Source: Staphylotrichum longicolle (lineage: Eukaryota > Ascomycota > Sordariomycetes > Sordariales > Chaetomiaceae). From it: 64,000 bases of DNA. The stretch covers positions 1,002,468-1,066,467 of the forward strand of contig JAHCVI010000005.1 of assembly GCA_019096155.1 (NCBI GenBank), given 5' to 3'. Shown here piece by piece: positions 24,090-34,640 of the stretch (positions are counted from its first letter, which is position 1; each line of letters starts with the position of its first letter). Position numbers and translations under genes: made by a program. The notes beneath the pieces were generated by a model that worked only from the letters and a program-made list of their open reading frames with translations, was not told where the DNA came from and did no database searches.

Positions 24090-24336
24090 AATCGAATAGC
24101 TGCGCAGATGAGGTTCCGGGTTGTTTCGCGAGAGTAGGAAGGCCTTCTTTGCAGACGAGGCCGCCCAGGCTGTGGGCGACGAAGATGAGGGGACGAGATG
24201 ACGCGTTATCGAGGGCTCTGTTTGTCGTCAACTTCGCTAGGTAGGGTAGTCGATTAGCCGATGGGACCGATATCCGCACTACGTAGTTGAGCCCAAACCG
24301 TGATGTCATTGTGCCTTTCGGGGGCATTGCCATCAT
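24090..24336 (-). pseudogene. Duplicated fragment of the SesB hydrolase domain
   Basis: The minus strand encodes SRPLIFVAHSLGGLVCKEGL followed by QLFDCI. This parallels the RPLIFVTHSLGGLVCKKAIL to IFDCTKGI segment of the neighbouring giant NLR near 23540-23640. The piece lies just upstream of that gene's start on the same strand. It lacks the rest of the fold and is best seen as a partial tandem duplicate. Confidence 0.65.
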
Positions 24337-24779
24337 GTCAGGTGATGCGCAAAGTCGTAGGGTGGCCTGTGCCGTGCTCGCCTACATTTTTCCATACTTT
24401 GCCAAGCCTCTCAGTTTGGATGAGCAAGGGCAAAGGGGAGGCTCATACCCAGAGCTGGGCTAGCTGATACTCGAATAACACCATCGGCGTCGCTGATCGT
24501 CGCCATTTTCTAACATCTTTCCACGCTGACCGGTGCAATACTTCGAAGTTGACGTCCGGCAGCCATGTCGTCGCGCTGGTTGCGGATGCTCCACTGGCCC
24601 CGCAGTCGACCGACGACGGCGCCCCGCACGTCTCCACAAACTGACGCACCAGAGGGAGGCCCAAGGTCACGTGGTTTACAGGTGCTTAATTTAGCACACC
24701 TTCAATGCAGGTCGCAATACGGGGATCCAGGGACGTTGCCGCTTTTGGGAGAGGTGAGCTGGGAGTCAGAAAACTACTT

Positions 24780-25276
24780 GCGGAAAGTGACCCAGTGGTC
24801 CCACCGTCCGGCTCTGGGATGCGGCGACCGGCACGCAGCGGCAGACGCTCGAGGGGCATGGCAGCTGGGTCAACGCAGTGGCGTTCGCGCCGGACGGCAA
24901 GAGGCTCGCGTCGGCTTCAAGCGACAAAACCGTCCGGCTCTGGGACGCGGCGACCGGCGCGCACCGGCAGACGCTCGAGGGGCATGGCAGCTCGGTCAGC
25001 GCAGTGGCGTTCTCGAGGCATGGTCAATGTCTCGAGACAGACCGAGGGCTGCTGAGCATCACTGTAAACTCTGAAGCTTCAAGCAGCTCTGGAGCCCAGA
25101 AATCCGCCAGCGGCGTCCTCTTTGTCGGCGACGATTGGGTCACAAGAAATGGGAAGAGCGTTCTTTGGCTTCCCGCCGACTATCGGGCAACATGTGTGGC
25201 TGTTCATGGTCACACACTCATCCTCGGACATCGCTCCGGCCAAGTGACGTTCTTTTGGTTTGCTTTTACAGAGTGA
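24780..25276 (+). pseudogene. WD40-repeat tail of an NLR, last repeats plus C-terminus
   Basis: The open frame contains TVRLWDAATGTQRQTLEGHG, then NAVAFAPDGKRLASASSDKT, VRLWDAATGAHRQTLEGHG and VSAVAFS, and ends with WLPADYRATCVAVHGHTLI and GQVTFFWFAFTE. The last ~90 residues and about 40 bp of 3' flank closely match the end of the PNP-NACHT-WD40 gene at 39753-40060, so both descend from one receptor tail. The NACHT and N-terminal parts are missing. Here the conserved Trp codons are intact TGG, in contrast with the TAG-rich copy. Confidence 0.75.
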
Positions 25277-25506
25277 TGGATTTCTACAATCGTTGTAATG
25301 TCTCATAATATTCTCATATCTCTGATCAAGTGAAGGGTCAAGCTTGTCTGGACTTGGCTGCTCTGGTGCTGGCGAGGCCCTGATAGGACGGACGCGGGCG
25401 AGGTGCCACTCTGGTAGACCGATCGGGGACGGTATTTGCAGGGTCAGGACCATCCTCGGCCTCAGCGCCGTCGGTGTCGGAATCCGTCCGATCAAATTCC
25501 TCCGAG

Positions 25507-25968
25507 CTAATGGAGGGATCGGGTGGTGCAACGACGTGAGTTCAAGGCGAGCGTCGTTGAGTCGTGGGAAAACGCGACCGACCTGACAGAGTCGCTATGC
25601 CCCTTAAGCGTTGCTGTACAGGCGCCCGTTGCGGCGTCCCAGACCTTGATCGTGTTGTCGTGCGACGCCGAGGCGAGAATTTTTGAGTCGTGAGAGAACG
25701 CAACCGAGTTGACGCGGTTGATATGGCCTTCGAGCGTTTGGATACAGGCATCCCAATCCAACTCAACTTCTGGCGGTAGAGCAAGCCAGAGGGGAAACTG
25801 GTTTTGGAACGTCCTTCGGACGACACTCTCCATTGGCGCAAATACAATAGCCGAATGGTAGACCTGAAGAGGCGTTGTGTCGATAACAGAGCAATGAGTT
25901 CGAATGACCCGCCTGGTATCCAAAAGAAACGCCGAAACCTTGGTACTTCCTGCTGGCTATAGAAAACA
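25507..25968 (-). pseudogene. Second WD40-receptor fragment (pre-WD40 linker and first repeats)
   Basis: After a TTTCTATAG acceptor at about 25969 the minus strand reads AFLLDTRRVIRTH, TPLQVYHSAIVFAPMESVV and LPPEVELDWDACIQTLEGH. This is the linker that precedes WD40 arrays in fungal NACHT proteins. Two repeats follow (VNSVAFSHDSKILASASHDN, IKVWDAATGACTATLKGHS). The frame stops at a TAG at 25507-25509 without an obvious continuation. It faces the fragment at 24780-25276. The two look like convergent remnants. Confidence 0.7.
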
Positions 25969-26211
25969 AGTCAGCACATTATCGAAGACGTATCAAAAAC
26001 AGCAACGTACATCGAGTAAGCCCAGCAAGGTATACCTAAGAAATAGCCCAAACAGTTAGCTCTAGTCTCAAGCCGTCCCATTCCCATGGGGTTTAGTTAC
26101 GAACATTATCTCAAAGCTCAGGTTCCAGGGGTTCTTTAAGTTTTCGATTCTTTTCCAAATACGTCGCGTAACAACTTTTGAAAGACGTCCTCCTTGAAAA
26201 CGGCTCCAAAC

Positions 26212-27286
26212 CTAACCTGCGGTCAGCCTCAGCGTACCGAACCATTCGATCCGTAGTGAAACCTGTTTACTCCGGGGGTCAAGGATTGATCGGTCTGGAA
26301 CCCACCCATGGCACTTCACAGTCTGGCTAAGCTTTTTGGTTAGAACCAACAGCCCATCAACTTCGAGCCGGTCGAACTGTGGCTGGTGTCTGATGTGATT
26401 CCAGGCTTGAACCGGCGTGACCTCACCCTCGATGGCAAGGTTTGTCGCGAGAGCCAGTAGTCGCTCTAAAATTGATGCTGGTGCGTTCGCGCAGGCTTCC
26501 TTGAGTGCCTCTGAGACAGAAGCTTGCGAGCATGATGGCGAGATACTGAGTACTTGTGACGAAACAGTCAACGCGTGCCCGTTTGCATGATCCGGCTTCT
26601 CCAGGTCCCCATGAATGTGTGTGAGACAGGGTTCCTCGAGCCTAGAACTACGTCTTAGTGATGTAGTTTTTATTAATCTCACGGAAGGGTGGACCGACGT
26701 ACGCCAGAACGAATTCCATCCCCACGGTGATCGGGTCGAGATCGCCGAGTCGAAGTCTCCAATGACAGGAAGTTGTCGGTATGGTCAGAAAATTGAAGGC
26801 AGTTAAGGTAGGAGTTTTATCCTGCCACCCAGCCGAACAATCGATCTGCGAAAAGTCGGGCCATGATAGACGTCCATCTTGGTGGAGTGGCGTCGGGCAC
26901 GGTTGCGGATGTGATTGCTCTCTTGCATGACAACTTGCATCAGCGGGTGAGACGCCCGAAAGATTGGATGATTCTGGTTGGTTGATATCAATTGTTGGTA
27001 ATTCGACGTGTACGCCGTGGTCTGCCAGCATGTCCGCAAGGGTTCGAATAGTGTTGCCGAGGTTCTGGTTCTCGGAGACCAGGCTCGCTTCGACGGTGAG
27101 CAGGCGGGCCACCTCGTTCTCGAGAGATTTTGTGTACTGATCTTTACGAAGGCGGTAGGTCCTATTTCAAGGCGATTCAAGGTGATGAGTGATCAAAGCA
27201 GACGCAGGGGGCGAGACCATGGCAAACGTACTGCTGTGCCCTTCGAACCTGGGCCGCCGCTTTTTCGGGCCGGTCTTCTGCTCGTT
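26212..27286 (-). CDS. bZIP transcription factor (fungal AP-1-like subfamily), first exon not identified
   Basis: Exons 27286-27232, 27161-26703 and 26641-26212 join in frame (introns 27162-27231 with GTACGT, 26642-26702 with GTACGT). The basic region is AAAQVRRAQQTYRLRKDQY, followed by the zipper TKSLENEVARLLTVEASLV with Leu/Val heptads through SENQNLGNTI. The C-terminal half has DPITVGMEFVLALEEPCLTH at the last junction and EVTPVQAWNHIRHQPQFDRL with a conserved VKCHGW, a pattern seen in fungal bZIP regulators. The protein is nuclear by family. The ATG must lie further upstream, beyond the TTTGTTGCAG acceptor at 27287. An acidic low-complexity tract on the coding strand lies there, at 27430-27640. 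Confidence 0.7.
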
Positions 27287-27429
27287 CTGCAACAAAGAAA
27301 TGTCAGGCGCCTGCGATTTCGATTATCGTTCCCTTCCTCCACAGCTGGAATTCGTTTTTCTCCTATTCTTCCTTCTCTCGCTTTCTTTCTATATATCTAT
27401 CTCTAACAGCTTCTTTGAATAGCTTCCTT

Positions 27430-27640
27430 ATCCTTTTTTCTTGTCTTTCACTTCATGTTTGTCTTCCTCTCTATCTTCCTCTCTGTCTTCCTCTTTGTCT
27501 TCCTCTCCGTCTTCTTCTCCGTCTTCATCTTCGTCTTCCTCTTCGTCCTCCGCTTCCTCTCTTTCTTCCTCACTATCTTCCTCTTCTTCTCTATCTTCCT
27601 TCATGTCTTCCTCTTCCCTACTTCCTTATCTCGTCATCGC
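27430..27640. repeat. Polypyrimidine microsatellite with ~12-bp period
   Basis: The plus strand is an almost pure T/C run built from TCTGTCTTCCTC-like units. Frames through it are open on both strands (Ser/Leu-rich one way, Glu/Asp-rich the other). It lies 150 bp upstream of the bZIP exons and could include its leader or an acidic first exon. Confidence 0.75.
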
Positions 27641-27716
27641 TTTTCAAAATGTATTATAAGTGGTTGTTTTTCTTGGCGAGTTTAAGGTCTTGCTTGAAGC
27701 CTCTTTCTAGTACTTT

Positions 27717-27976
27717 GCCGAGTTCGCTACTATTTGAGCACTCTGCACGGCCTGGTTCAGTGTCGTGATGTTCTGGTTCAGCTTCAGAACCTTTCTAGTG
27801 CTGCTTTGAAGCTCCTCTAAAAGGCTAGCGTTTGCAGTGGTCTTCGAGTCCACAATCGCAAGCGTTTCGCCAATCGAGGCTGGCTACTATTTGAGCAGTC
27901 TGCGCGGCCTGGTTCAGTGTCGTGATGTCTAGTTCAGCTTCAGAACCTTTCTGGTGCTGCTTTTGAAGCTCTGCTA
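27717..27976. repeat. Direct duplication of a ~100-bp segment (27717-27817 and 27876-27976)
   Basis: Both copies contain GCTACTATTTGAGCA, CGGCCTGGTTCAGTGTCGTG and CAGCTTCAGAACCTTTCT in the same order. On the minus strand each could encode a short coiled coil of the form ITTLNQAxQxAQIV. No complete gene surrounds them. Confidence 0.6.
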
Positions 27977-28289
27977 TTTGATTTGTCCCACCGTGCCTGT
28001 CTCTTTTATTTCGCCAAAGGCATCGAATCTCAGACTTTGCACCACGGCAAGCAGCCGTCGAACCTGCAACACGCCGGTGTGAGCTCGGCCTGGCCGTCTG
28101 AGCCGTCAGGCTGCTCTTTGCTGCCCGTGCAAGACCACACCTCAGGTCTGTAGGTATAATGGCCAAATCTCGCCGGCTCACCAGCCTCTGGCGGACGCTC
28201 CGAGAGCGCCGTCCCCAGAGCCTGCCTGTCGTTTCGAAACGCCTCACCGCCAGCTTCCGGGCCATGATTACCAGGAAGACACTGACTAG

Positions 28290-28720
28290 GAATACATTGT
28301 TAATTGCATTCCCGAGTTCTCGACGACGGCACCGATGCCTCGGTTGGTCCTGGAATGTGCTCCTTTTGGATCTCTCGAAGACCAACACGATGAAGACCCC
28401 ATCTCGGTCGAGGAGGCGTTTGAGGTCCTCTGTCAGGGCCTCTCAGCCTTGAGATATCTTCATGAACGTGAAGACCCGATTGTTCACCGCGATATCAAGC
28501 CGAGCAACATCCTAGTACAATCGCGATTCCCCACGTTGCACATCAAGCTCTCCGACTTTGGCCTCTCTAGAGCCAGCCCGAGTTACTTGAAAACCTACTG
28601 TGGCACACCGCTCTATACCGCGCCAGAAGTGTTCGCGAGGGAGAACTACGACGCGGGCGTCGATGTCTGGTCTCTTGGTATGGTCGCCTTTCAGTACGCC
28701 AAAGGTCGAGGCATTTTGCC
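28290..28720 (+). pseudogene. Ser/Thr protein kinase catalytic fragment
   Basis: The frame has MPRLVLECAPFGSLEDQHDE, IVHRDIKPSNILVQ (catalytic loop, D present), LSDFGLSRA (Mg-binding DFG) and a TAPEVF segment followed by DVWSLGMVAFQYAKG. The P-loop and the ATP-binding Lys are not found upstream. After FQYAKG the sequence diverges into unrelated open frame up to 29102. This is kinase subdomains V-IX only, so not functional as it stands. The source looks like a fungal multicopy kinase rather than a housekeeping one. Confidence 0.65.
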
Positions 28721-29109
28721 GGCAGGGTGGGACAGTGAGGTGACACTCGAGTCGACGTGGTGGGGTGCGGGGCGGGAAAGTGGTCCTGAAGGTGTCCTGG
28801 TCCTGAAGGTGTCCGATTACGTTAACGTTAATGCAGGGGGCTGTTCCCGAAAAACATCAGCTGTGGTCGTTCTCGATCATGTCAGCAGGCTGTTGCGATG
28901 GAACCTCGGATCGGATCAGTGCGCCGCACCCCACAGTGGGGCTCCTGTACAGGCCCGATGTCGAGGGCCGGAAAGTCCCACTAAGCTCGCGGACCGCCAA
29001 GAAGTCGGAACCCAACTGCTGATCTGGCTGGGAGAAGAACCTATGCAGTTCCGGCGGCTTCGCATTTTCAAAGAGCATCTTCTGCATGCTCTAGGTCCCT
29101 AGGCATGGA

Positions 29110-29880
29110 AGCAAAATGCAATCGAATATAGATTGCCTAGACTTCCTAAAGCAGATCTTCTTTCCCTCCTTCTTAATATGTGAAGGCAAACAACATCTCT
29201 TTTCATGCTCTGTATGTTCTAGAGCGTCTGGTCCAGGCCAGAATTCCCCTCGTGGACGAGTGCCTAATGAGTACTTACCTAACCTTCCAGACGGAGTTCC
29301 AACACGCAGTTTGCTCGCTTGTGTCTCCAGGCTTTCCCCTGCTCCTCGCGGCGGCATCTTCCGTGCGGCGTGCCCGATCGGGTACCGCTCGAGTGGGCGT
29401 TTGGAGACAACACGCGTATCCATAATCCGCCAAGGGTGGCGTCAGCCATCCGCATCCACGGACTCGGCTGGTACGACGACCAGTGGGAAAAGCTGATCCT
29501 GCAGCCCCGCTGGCGCGCAGCTGAGCACCTAATGAGGCGTTCCCAGGACGAGTGCGACAATGACGACGACGCTTCGCTCTTGGTTCGATGCCTCACAGCC
29601 GCGGTTGCCGTCGAGCACGTCGACCTCAGGATGGGTAGGTATTCGTCACAAACAGGGTCCAACCAGTAGGTCCTAGCAGGCGCGGTGCAGCCGCCGCGAC
29701 AAAAGATACAATTTAGATCACATTACCGAGCGTTATTACCTCGAGATATATCGAGTCGGGGCTCTGGCTGCGGAAGACTAGGTACTCCAAAGCTTTTTCT
29801 TGTGTGCAGACCGCTTCCTATACCCCACGTAGGACATCTCGCACGAGTAGGTAGAGCGGCAGAACATGACGTTAGCAAAC
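29110..29880. other. No recognised gene; one weak ORF
   Basis: A frame around 29420-29669 (IRIHGLGWYDDQWEKLIL) looks protein-like but matches nothing I know and has no start. Nothing else is supported. Confidence 0.4.
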
Positions 29881-29889
29881 CTCCTAGGC

Positions 29890-30130
29890 ATGATACGGGA
29901 ACTAAGACACGGGTGCCAGGATAGAGGACTCGGTGTAGGAACTGTAGACACGGGAGCAAGACACGAGGGCCAGGACACAGGTGCTAGGACACGGGACCCA
30001 GGACGCGGGAATTAGAGTACGCGAGCTAGGACGCGGGAGTTGGGATACGGGAGCCGTGACATGCGGGCTGGGAGCTAGGACACTGGGGGATGGAATGGGG
30101 ACGTAGAAGCTAGGACAAACACCTTGGACT
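29890..30130. repeat. Imperfect minisatellite based on GGACACGGGAGCTA
   Basis: At least twelve loosely spaced variants of AGGACACGGG / AGGACGCGGGA / GGATACGGGAGC occur in one orientation, with units of about 14-20 bp. Confidence 0.65.
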
Positions 30131-30587
30131 CTGAGGTGAGGGCATGGGAGCTGGGACGCTGATTAAGGCTAGGATGAAAGACATAATTAGGTAGCGACGG
30201 GTCATCGAAGATATAGTATTCTGAATACGCTTTCGACCGTATGATTTCGACTACGAGACGCCTCCGAGGACCGAGTTTTGTTGCTGTACGACATCGTGTA
30301 GGTAGTGACCGAGCCTTCGCCGTAGGAATTGGGTACATGCCGGCAGGCTCTGCTGATTCTGAGTGCCAACCGAGATTCCAGGGTTCCGGGATCTGGCCTC
30401 CACTCGCCATGGTCGTGTTTGGCCGTACGTAACTACCTACGTAGGTATATATAGGTACCTAGGTATCCTAGCCATCATCTTCCATCGTGCTGCAGCACAC
30501 TCCATCCACTTCCCGCCATTCTCATTTCAAAAGAACCCAACGCTCCAAGCTCCTCTGATCCAGACACAACCCAAAGTTATCACCACC

Positions 30588-31142
30588 ATGAGATACCTGG
30601 CATTCATCCTCGCCGCCCTGCCCATCGCGGCGTGGGCTGCCGCCTACCACGACCCGCCGCAGACCAACCTCCCCGAACCCGAACCGGCGGACCCCCCGGC
30701 CCCCGCTCCAACCCTGGCCATCTGCAACGACCCGCCGTGCCACCCCGAACAGCCGCATCCTGCCCCCGGCTGTGCCCCGCGCGACAGCTGCGGCGCCGCC
30801 TGCTGCTCGCAGCAGGCGCCCTTCTTCCACCCCCACTGCGCCAACCCGGCCAAGAGCCTGTGCTGCCTCGAGGGCGAGGCCGAGGTCGGCAACACGGGCA
30901 AGTGCTGCCCTCGCGGGTTCGTCCTGCTCGGCGGCGCCAAGTGCTGCCCCCCGCGCAGCATCCTGTGCCGCGGCGAGTGCTGCGTCGGCACCTGCGATCC
31001 CGCCTCCCGGTGGTGTCGGCCCACCATCACGAACCGGGAGTGCCGGGCACTGGGCGCGGTGGGGGCCTATGCCACGACGCCGAGGAGCATGTTTTGTTGC
31101 ACTTCCGACTGGCTGGGTTGCTGCATGGAGTGTATTCACTGA
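30588..31142 (+). CDS. Secreted cysteine-rich protein (184 aa, 24 Cys), effector candidate
   Basis: ATG at 30588 in a strong context (CACCACCATGA) begins MRYLAFILAALPIAAWAAA, a clear signal peptide. A Pro/Glu/Asp-rich spacer (about residues 20-42) follows, then a compact region with 24 cysteines including seven adjacent CC pairs (AACCS, LCCLEG, KCCPRGF, KCCPPRS, ECCVG, FCCTS, GCCMEC). The CC spacing recalls granulin-like knots but the family is not recognised. It is a single exon, with a TATATATAGG box about 140 bp upstream. Codon use is strongly GC-rich, unlike the AT-rich repeats around it. Small, secreted and Cys-rich fits an effector or antimicrobial role, but that is inference. Confidence 0.75.
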   Translation: MRYLAFILAALPIAAWAAAYHDPPQTNLPEPEPADPPAPAPTLAICNDPPCHPEQPHPAPGCAPRDSCGAACCSQQAPFFHPHCANPAKSLCCLEGEAEVGNTGKCCPRGFVLLGGAKCCPPRSILCRGECCVGTCDPASRWCRPTITNRECRALGAVGAYATTPRSMFCCTSDWLGCCMECIH

Positions 31143-31329
31143 AGGTCCGCCCGGCGCTGGATGTGGCTAGGGTGGCAGGAGAGCTGGTCCTGAGTGTGGA
31201 GTACCTATGCATGGGTTGGGTTTGTGTGGCGACGTGGGAGGAAGGACTCGAGCGGGGCGGTGGACTCCTAGAGCGTGTTTAGCTCGGTAACAATTCACAC
31301 TCTTCGAACCAAATTCGAGCTGATACGGG

Positions 31330-32366
31330 TAACGTATTTTATAAGCGAGCGGTGGGTATAAGCGAGCGGTGGCCTTTCTGCAACCTAACAACAACTATCC
31401 TTAATTGCAATACAACAACACTAAGAACTAACAATAATTACATCAGAAACAGCTGAATCAGATGCTTCTGCAGCCTCCTGGCAAGTGCGCGCATTATGGC
31501 CAGGCTTGCCGCACACACCACAGCACCGAACCTTTGTACGACCCCCCCTTGCACCACCACTACCCGGCTGCATTTCTTGCACTCCCTCCCCACCTACGGT
31601 CCCCTGGCCCAGTAGATTCATTGCATCTTGTAGAGTAAGTGATCCTCCAAGCTGCACACTTGTTCTTTTGGCTCTCCGGCGCTTGCTTAGTGCCTCGTTG
31701 GCCTTGCGAAGCGAAGAGACCTCTGACCGAAGAAGAGCCACCTCGTGCATCACAGCCATTGTACCCTTGGTAAGCTGGTCCACAGCAGCCAACATCGAAG
31801 TTGGAGAGCTGTTTTGATGGTTGGCAATGCGAGTCTTGATGAGCGTTGACTGCGAGGTCGCTTCTCGAGGGTTCTGTGGTGTCTGGAAGACCCAAGGTTG
31901 TGCAGTGCCAGGCCGTGAGGTTGGGGGTGTTGGGGTACGAAGCTTGACATCTAGCTTGGAAAGCACCCTCTCTGGATCCAGGCCTACTGCATTGGTAGTC
32001 CAGCCATTGTCGGTGGTTGCAATGCGCCAGTTGGCTGGGAGGTTGCACTCGGTGTACCAGTTGGCGAGGTGGTACTGCGCAGCCAAGATGATGAACGGAG
32101 GGATGGCCCAGCCAAGGGCATTGACGCCCTGGATCACCGTTGCCCATTCGCGGTTGCCAGGCTGGGCCAGCTTTGCCTTGCCACGGCCATCCGAGGTCGT
32201 AACTACCATGCCTGCGAAGATGATGCCCATCATGAACCCAGTCTCATCGAAGTTGTAGACATCGTCATCCACAATGCCGTACTTGGCCTTGACGTTCCGT
32301 ACGAGGGCAAACCACTCGCCAATGACCTTTGGATCTTCGCACTTGGCCCTCTGGTAGTCGTACCGA
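31330..32366 (-). mobile_element. pogo/Fot-like DNA transposon, internally deleted copy
   Basis: The frame 32370-31421 encodes part of a DDE transposase: YDYQRAKCEDPKVIGEWFAL, KYGIVDDDVYNFDETGFMMG (first Asp), QPGNREWATVIQGVNALGWA and IATTDNGWTTNAVGL. It then jumps directly to the C-terminal region DPERVLSKLDVKL, deleting the second and third catalytic Asp. It ends with a zinc knuckle CGVCGKPGHNARTC. The N-terminal HTH is missing. Flanking sequence near 31340-31375 (TATAAGCGAGCGGTGG twice) resembles the ends of the fragment at 47750, so both belong to one family. Confidence 0.75.
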
Positions 32367-32378
32367 CGTGTCCTCAAT

Positions 32379-33410
32379 GTGGAAGACGTCAAGGAATACT
32401 TGACCCAAGACGTCGCTCGTTGTGCGGGGAGATCACCGTCCACGGCCCAAGTTCGGCGTCTCATCCAAACCGCCTTCGCGGCCCTCGAGCCATGCGTACG
32501 TAACAACAAGATCACCGTCGAAGATTACCGCCACTTCACGCATCACCTGTCCGAACGCCATGGCAACCACAACTTGGGCTTCAAACTCCGCTCCTCCCTC
32601 CCCAGCAGCGGCTACCTCATCAAGAAGCCCATCCGCTTCCGCCTCAGCTTTCCCGTCCCCTACCTCTCCCGCTACGGCCTCATCAACCTCGAGTACCTTA
32701 TTAACCTGGGCCCCACGGGCTTCGACCCCGAAGCCCTCCAGCACCTCCTTCTGCACTGCTACGAAGTCCGCGGCTTCTTCGACGCGTGCGGCGTCTACGT
32801 CCCCGTCGAGAACCTCGACCTTGTCGCTGAGAGCCTCGGCGTGCGCGTCGAAGACGATTACGACCCCAGTGCGGCTGCCGACTCCCCCCTCGACGGCTTC
32901 ACCTACCACGAGTGGTACCTCCTGGCCGCAAACCCGATGGCCCCGCTCGTGCCGGTGCGCCGCGACACCAGCCAGGTGCTGACCACCATTTCCCCCCCGG
33001 TGTTCACCCCGCTCCGTACTTTCCTGGAGGACCACTTTGAAACCAGATCCTTCCTCGACTCGCAGGTGGTGCGCGACCCAGAGGCTCTCTTCACCACCAC
33101 GGGGCCCACGCGGTCCACAGCGGGGATCAAGATGACGGTGCCAGGCTCGTGCAGCGGGTCGCTCGAGACGCCGTCGACGGACCCGGTGCGGTTCCGCTTC
33201 TCGTATCTGCCGCAGCCGAGCCTGCTGGTGGAGGCTGCGCGGGAGAAGAGAAGGGCGGAGACGGTCTCGTGGGTCGAGGAGCAGCGGCTGGAGGAGGAGA
33301 GGGAAAGGAGGAAGAAGAGGAAGTCGAAGGGTTCGCTGCCGCCATCGGGGGTGAGCATGAGGGGCTATATCGTGCCGACTAGGTTTGTTAGTGAGGGGGA
33401 TGGTCAGTAG
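32379..33410 (+). CDS. Conserved-looking hypothetical protein, 5' end cut by a transposon fragment
   Basis: This is a 343-codon GC-rich frame with consistent codon use. It is open from EDVKEYLTQDVARCAG and contains PIRFRLSFPVPYLSRYGLIN, LINLGPTGFDPEALQHLLLH and YEVRGFFDACGVYVPVENLD, and a basic coiled tail (EEERERRKKRKSKG). There is no ATG at the 5' end: the frame begins a dozen bases from a pogo-like remnant, so the true start is probably lost or displaced. I recognise no catalytic domain. The family may be a fungus-specific protein of unknown role. Confidence 0.5.
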   Translation: MEDVKEYLTQDVARCAGRSPSTAQVRRLIQTAFAALEPCVRNNKITVEDYRHFTHHLSERHGNHNLGFKLRSSLPSSGYLIKKPIRFRLSFPVPYLSRYGLINLEYLINLGPTGFDPEALQHLLLHCYEVRGFFDACGVYVPVENLDLVAESLGVRVEDDYDPSAAADSPLDGFTYHEWYLLAANPMAPLVPVRRDTSQVLTTISPPVFTPLRTFLEDHFETRSFLDSQVVRDPEALFTTTGPTRSTAGIKMTVPGSCSGSLETPSTDPVRFRFSYLPQPSLLVEAAREKRRAETVSWVEEQRLEEERERRKKRKSKGSLPPSGVSMRGYIVPTRFVSEGDGQ

Positions 33411-33419
33411 GGGGTAAAA

Positions 33420-34480
33420 GGGGGGGGGGGTTGGTCTTGGATAGAGATTTGGTTTTGGGGGATGATGGGTGTTTGGACAGACTGTTGAATGTAGTTTTGT
33501 TGCTTGCCATTGATCTCTACTTTCCAACCCCCGACTGCTCTCCACGCAAGGGAGGGTCACCTATCCGCGGAATGCAAACAGCTATTTGGGCCTTTCCGTC
33601 AATATTTGTTTCACCCTGCGCAAGGGATGCCGCTACCCGTCTGCTGTGACAACACAATTTCACAGTGCGTTATCTACTGTAGTGCAAGGGATGCCGTAAG
33701 TTATTTGTGCCCCGCGACGCTGTCCACTACCCGAACAAACTTACAAGTGGACAAACATTTTTGGGCCTTCCAATCAATATTCCATCCCTGACGCGAGGGA
33801 TGCCGCTCCTCCTTTGACTCAGACAAAACACCTTTCCCGCAGACGCTGGAGTGGAGGAACGTCGGACATGACGGCTTGGAGCAACAAATAAGTCATTTAG
33901 GATGTGCGTGAATGCGGCTGGAAAGCACCTCGATGGAGGAAGCCGAGCAGGGGAGTGGTGTCACGTGTGGCATCCGTTGAGGCCCAGAATCCCGGTCGCA
34001 ATGGTGACAAGACCCACATTTGTGAACTCGGGAGTTCAGGGTCTGGGGCGGGGCGCCCCGTGCCGCGCCAGCTGTCTGCCAAGGCGCTAACCCACTCCAC
34101 TTGGCGCCTGTGCTTCGAAGCTGGGGAAGCGCTGCTGGGCCTGTGCCGCTCAGAAACGCGTGCCTCGTGCACAAGATCGTGTTGTTGGAGTTACCGGGAC
34201 ATCCAAGTCGGCCGGAATAATCTTACAGTGACTTTGCGCCAGTGCCTCGAACGAAAGAGGAGGTATCTTGCCGCTATTCGTCTAACAGCACCGCCACAAT
34301 GCTTGGGCGACCAACAGGCAAGCGAGCTAGCCGCCGCCAACCCCGCAGTAGCCGCTGCGAAATGCAGCTGTCAAGTTCTCATCGTCGCCGGCGTTGCGAT
34401 CAGGTCACACTGCTACCGGAATCACTCAAGACAGCGAGTAAAGTGAACAGATCCTAGGACTTTTTTTATGCAAGGATCTT
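33420..34480. other. Intergenic with short dispersed repeats
   Basis: Segments around 33580-33640 and 33755-33815 both contain GGGCCTT, TCAATATT and (C/G)GAGGGATGCCGCT-like or CAAGGGATGCCGCT sequence, and a third partial copy lies near 33685. A 180-codon plus-strand frame at 33904-34446 has no domain and looks accidental. Confidence 0.5.
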
Positions 34481-34500
34481 TGCCGATTCATTCAGACCCA

Positions 34501-34640
34501 TGATGACGCAGAAATCGTGGAAGAAGTTATTCGGGCGTCGCCATGCAGCCTCGCCAGCTCCATCTGCCATGCCGTCGACGAGTATGTTGAGACTCTGCCT
34601 AGCATAGCAAGGCTTCCCGTAACTCACATTTGGGTTCTGA
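34501..34640 (+). other. Duplicated first-exon/first-intron module of the downstream NLR (soluble version)
   Basis: ATG 34501 or 34504 begins MTQKSWKKLFGRRHAA-SPAPSAMPST, then the donor GTATGTTGAGACTCTG. The last exon bases and the intron (about 34560-34635) are nearly identical to 34977-35045 of the downstream receptor gene. The copy's 5' part is different and lacks the membrane anchor. Either an alternative first exon or the remnant of a tandem receptor copy. Confidence 0.5.

Noticed and set aside
27415..27768. Ser/Leu-rich plus-strand ORFs in the polypyrimidine tract
   Set aside because: They are translations of a TCTTCC microsatellite; frames are open because the repeat lacks stop trinucleotides.
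30522..31139. Long antisense frame opposite the secreted Cys-rich gene
   Set aside because: A GC-rich antisense shadow; Ala/Gly/Arg-rich with no domain, while the plus strand has a signal peptide and regular Cys pattern.
32433..33560. 375-codon minus-strand frame opposite the hypothetical gene at 32379-33410
   Set aside because: Shadow caused by high GC at third positions; the plus-strand frame has the better protein-like composition.
33904..34446. 180-codon plus-strand frame
   Set aside because: No domain, odd composition, no introns or flanking signals.
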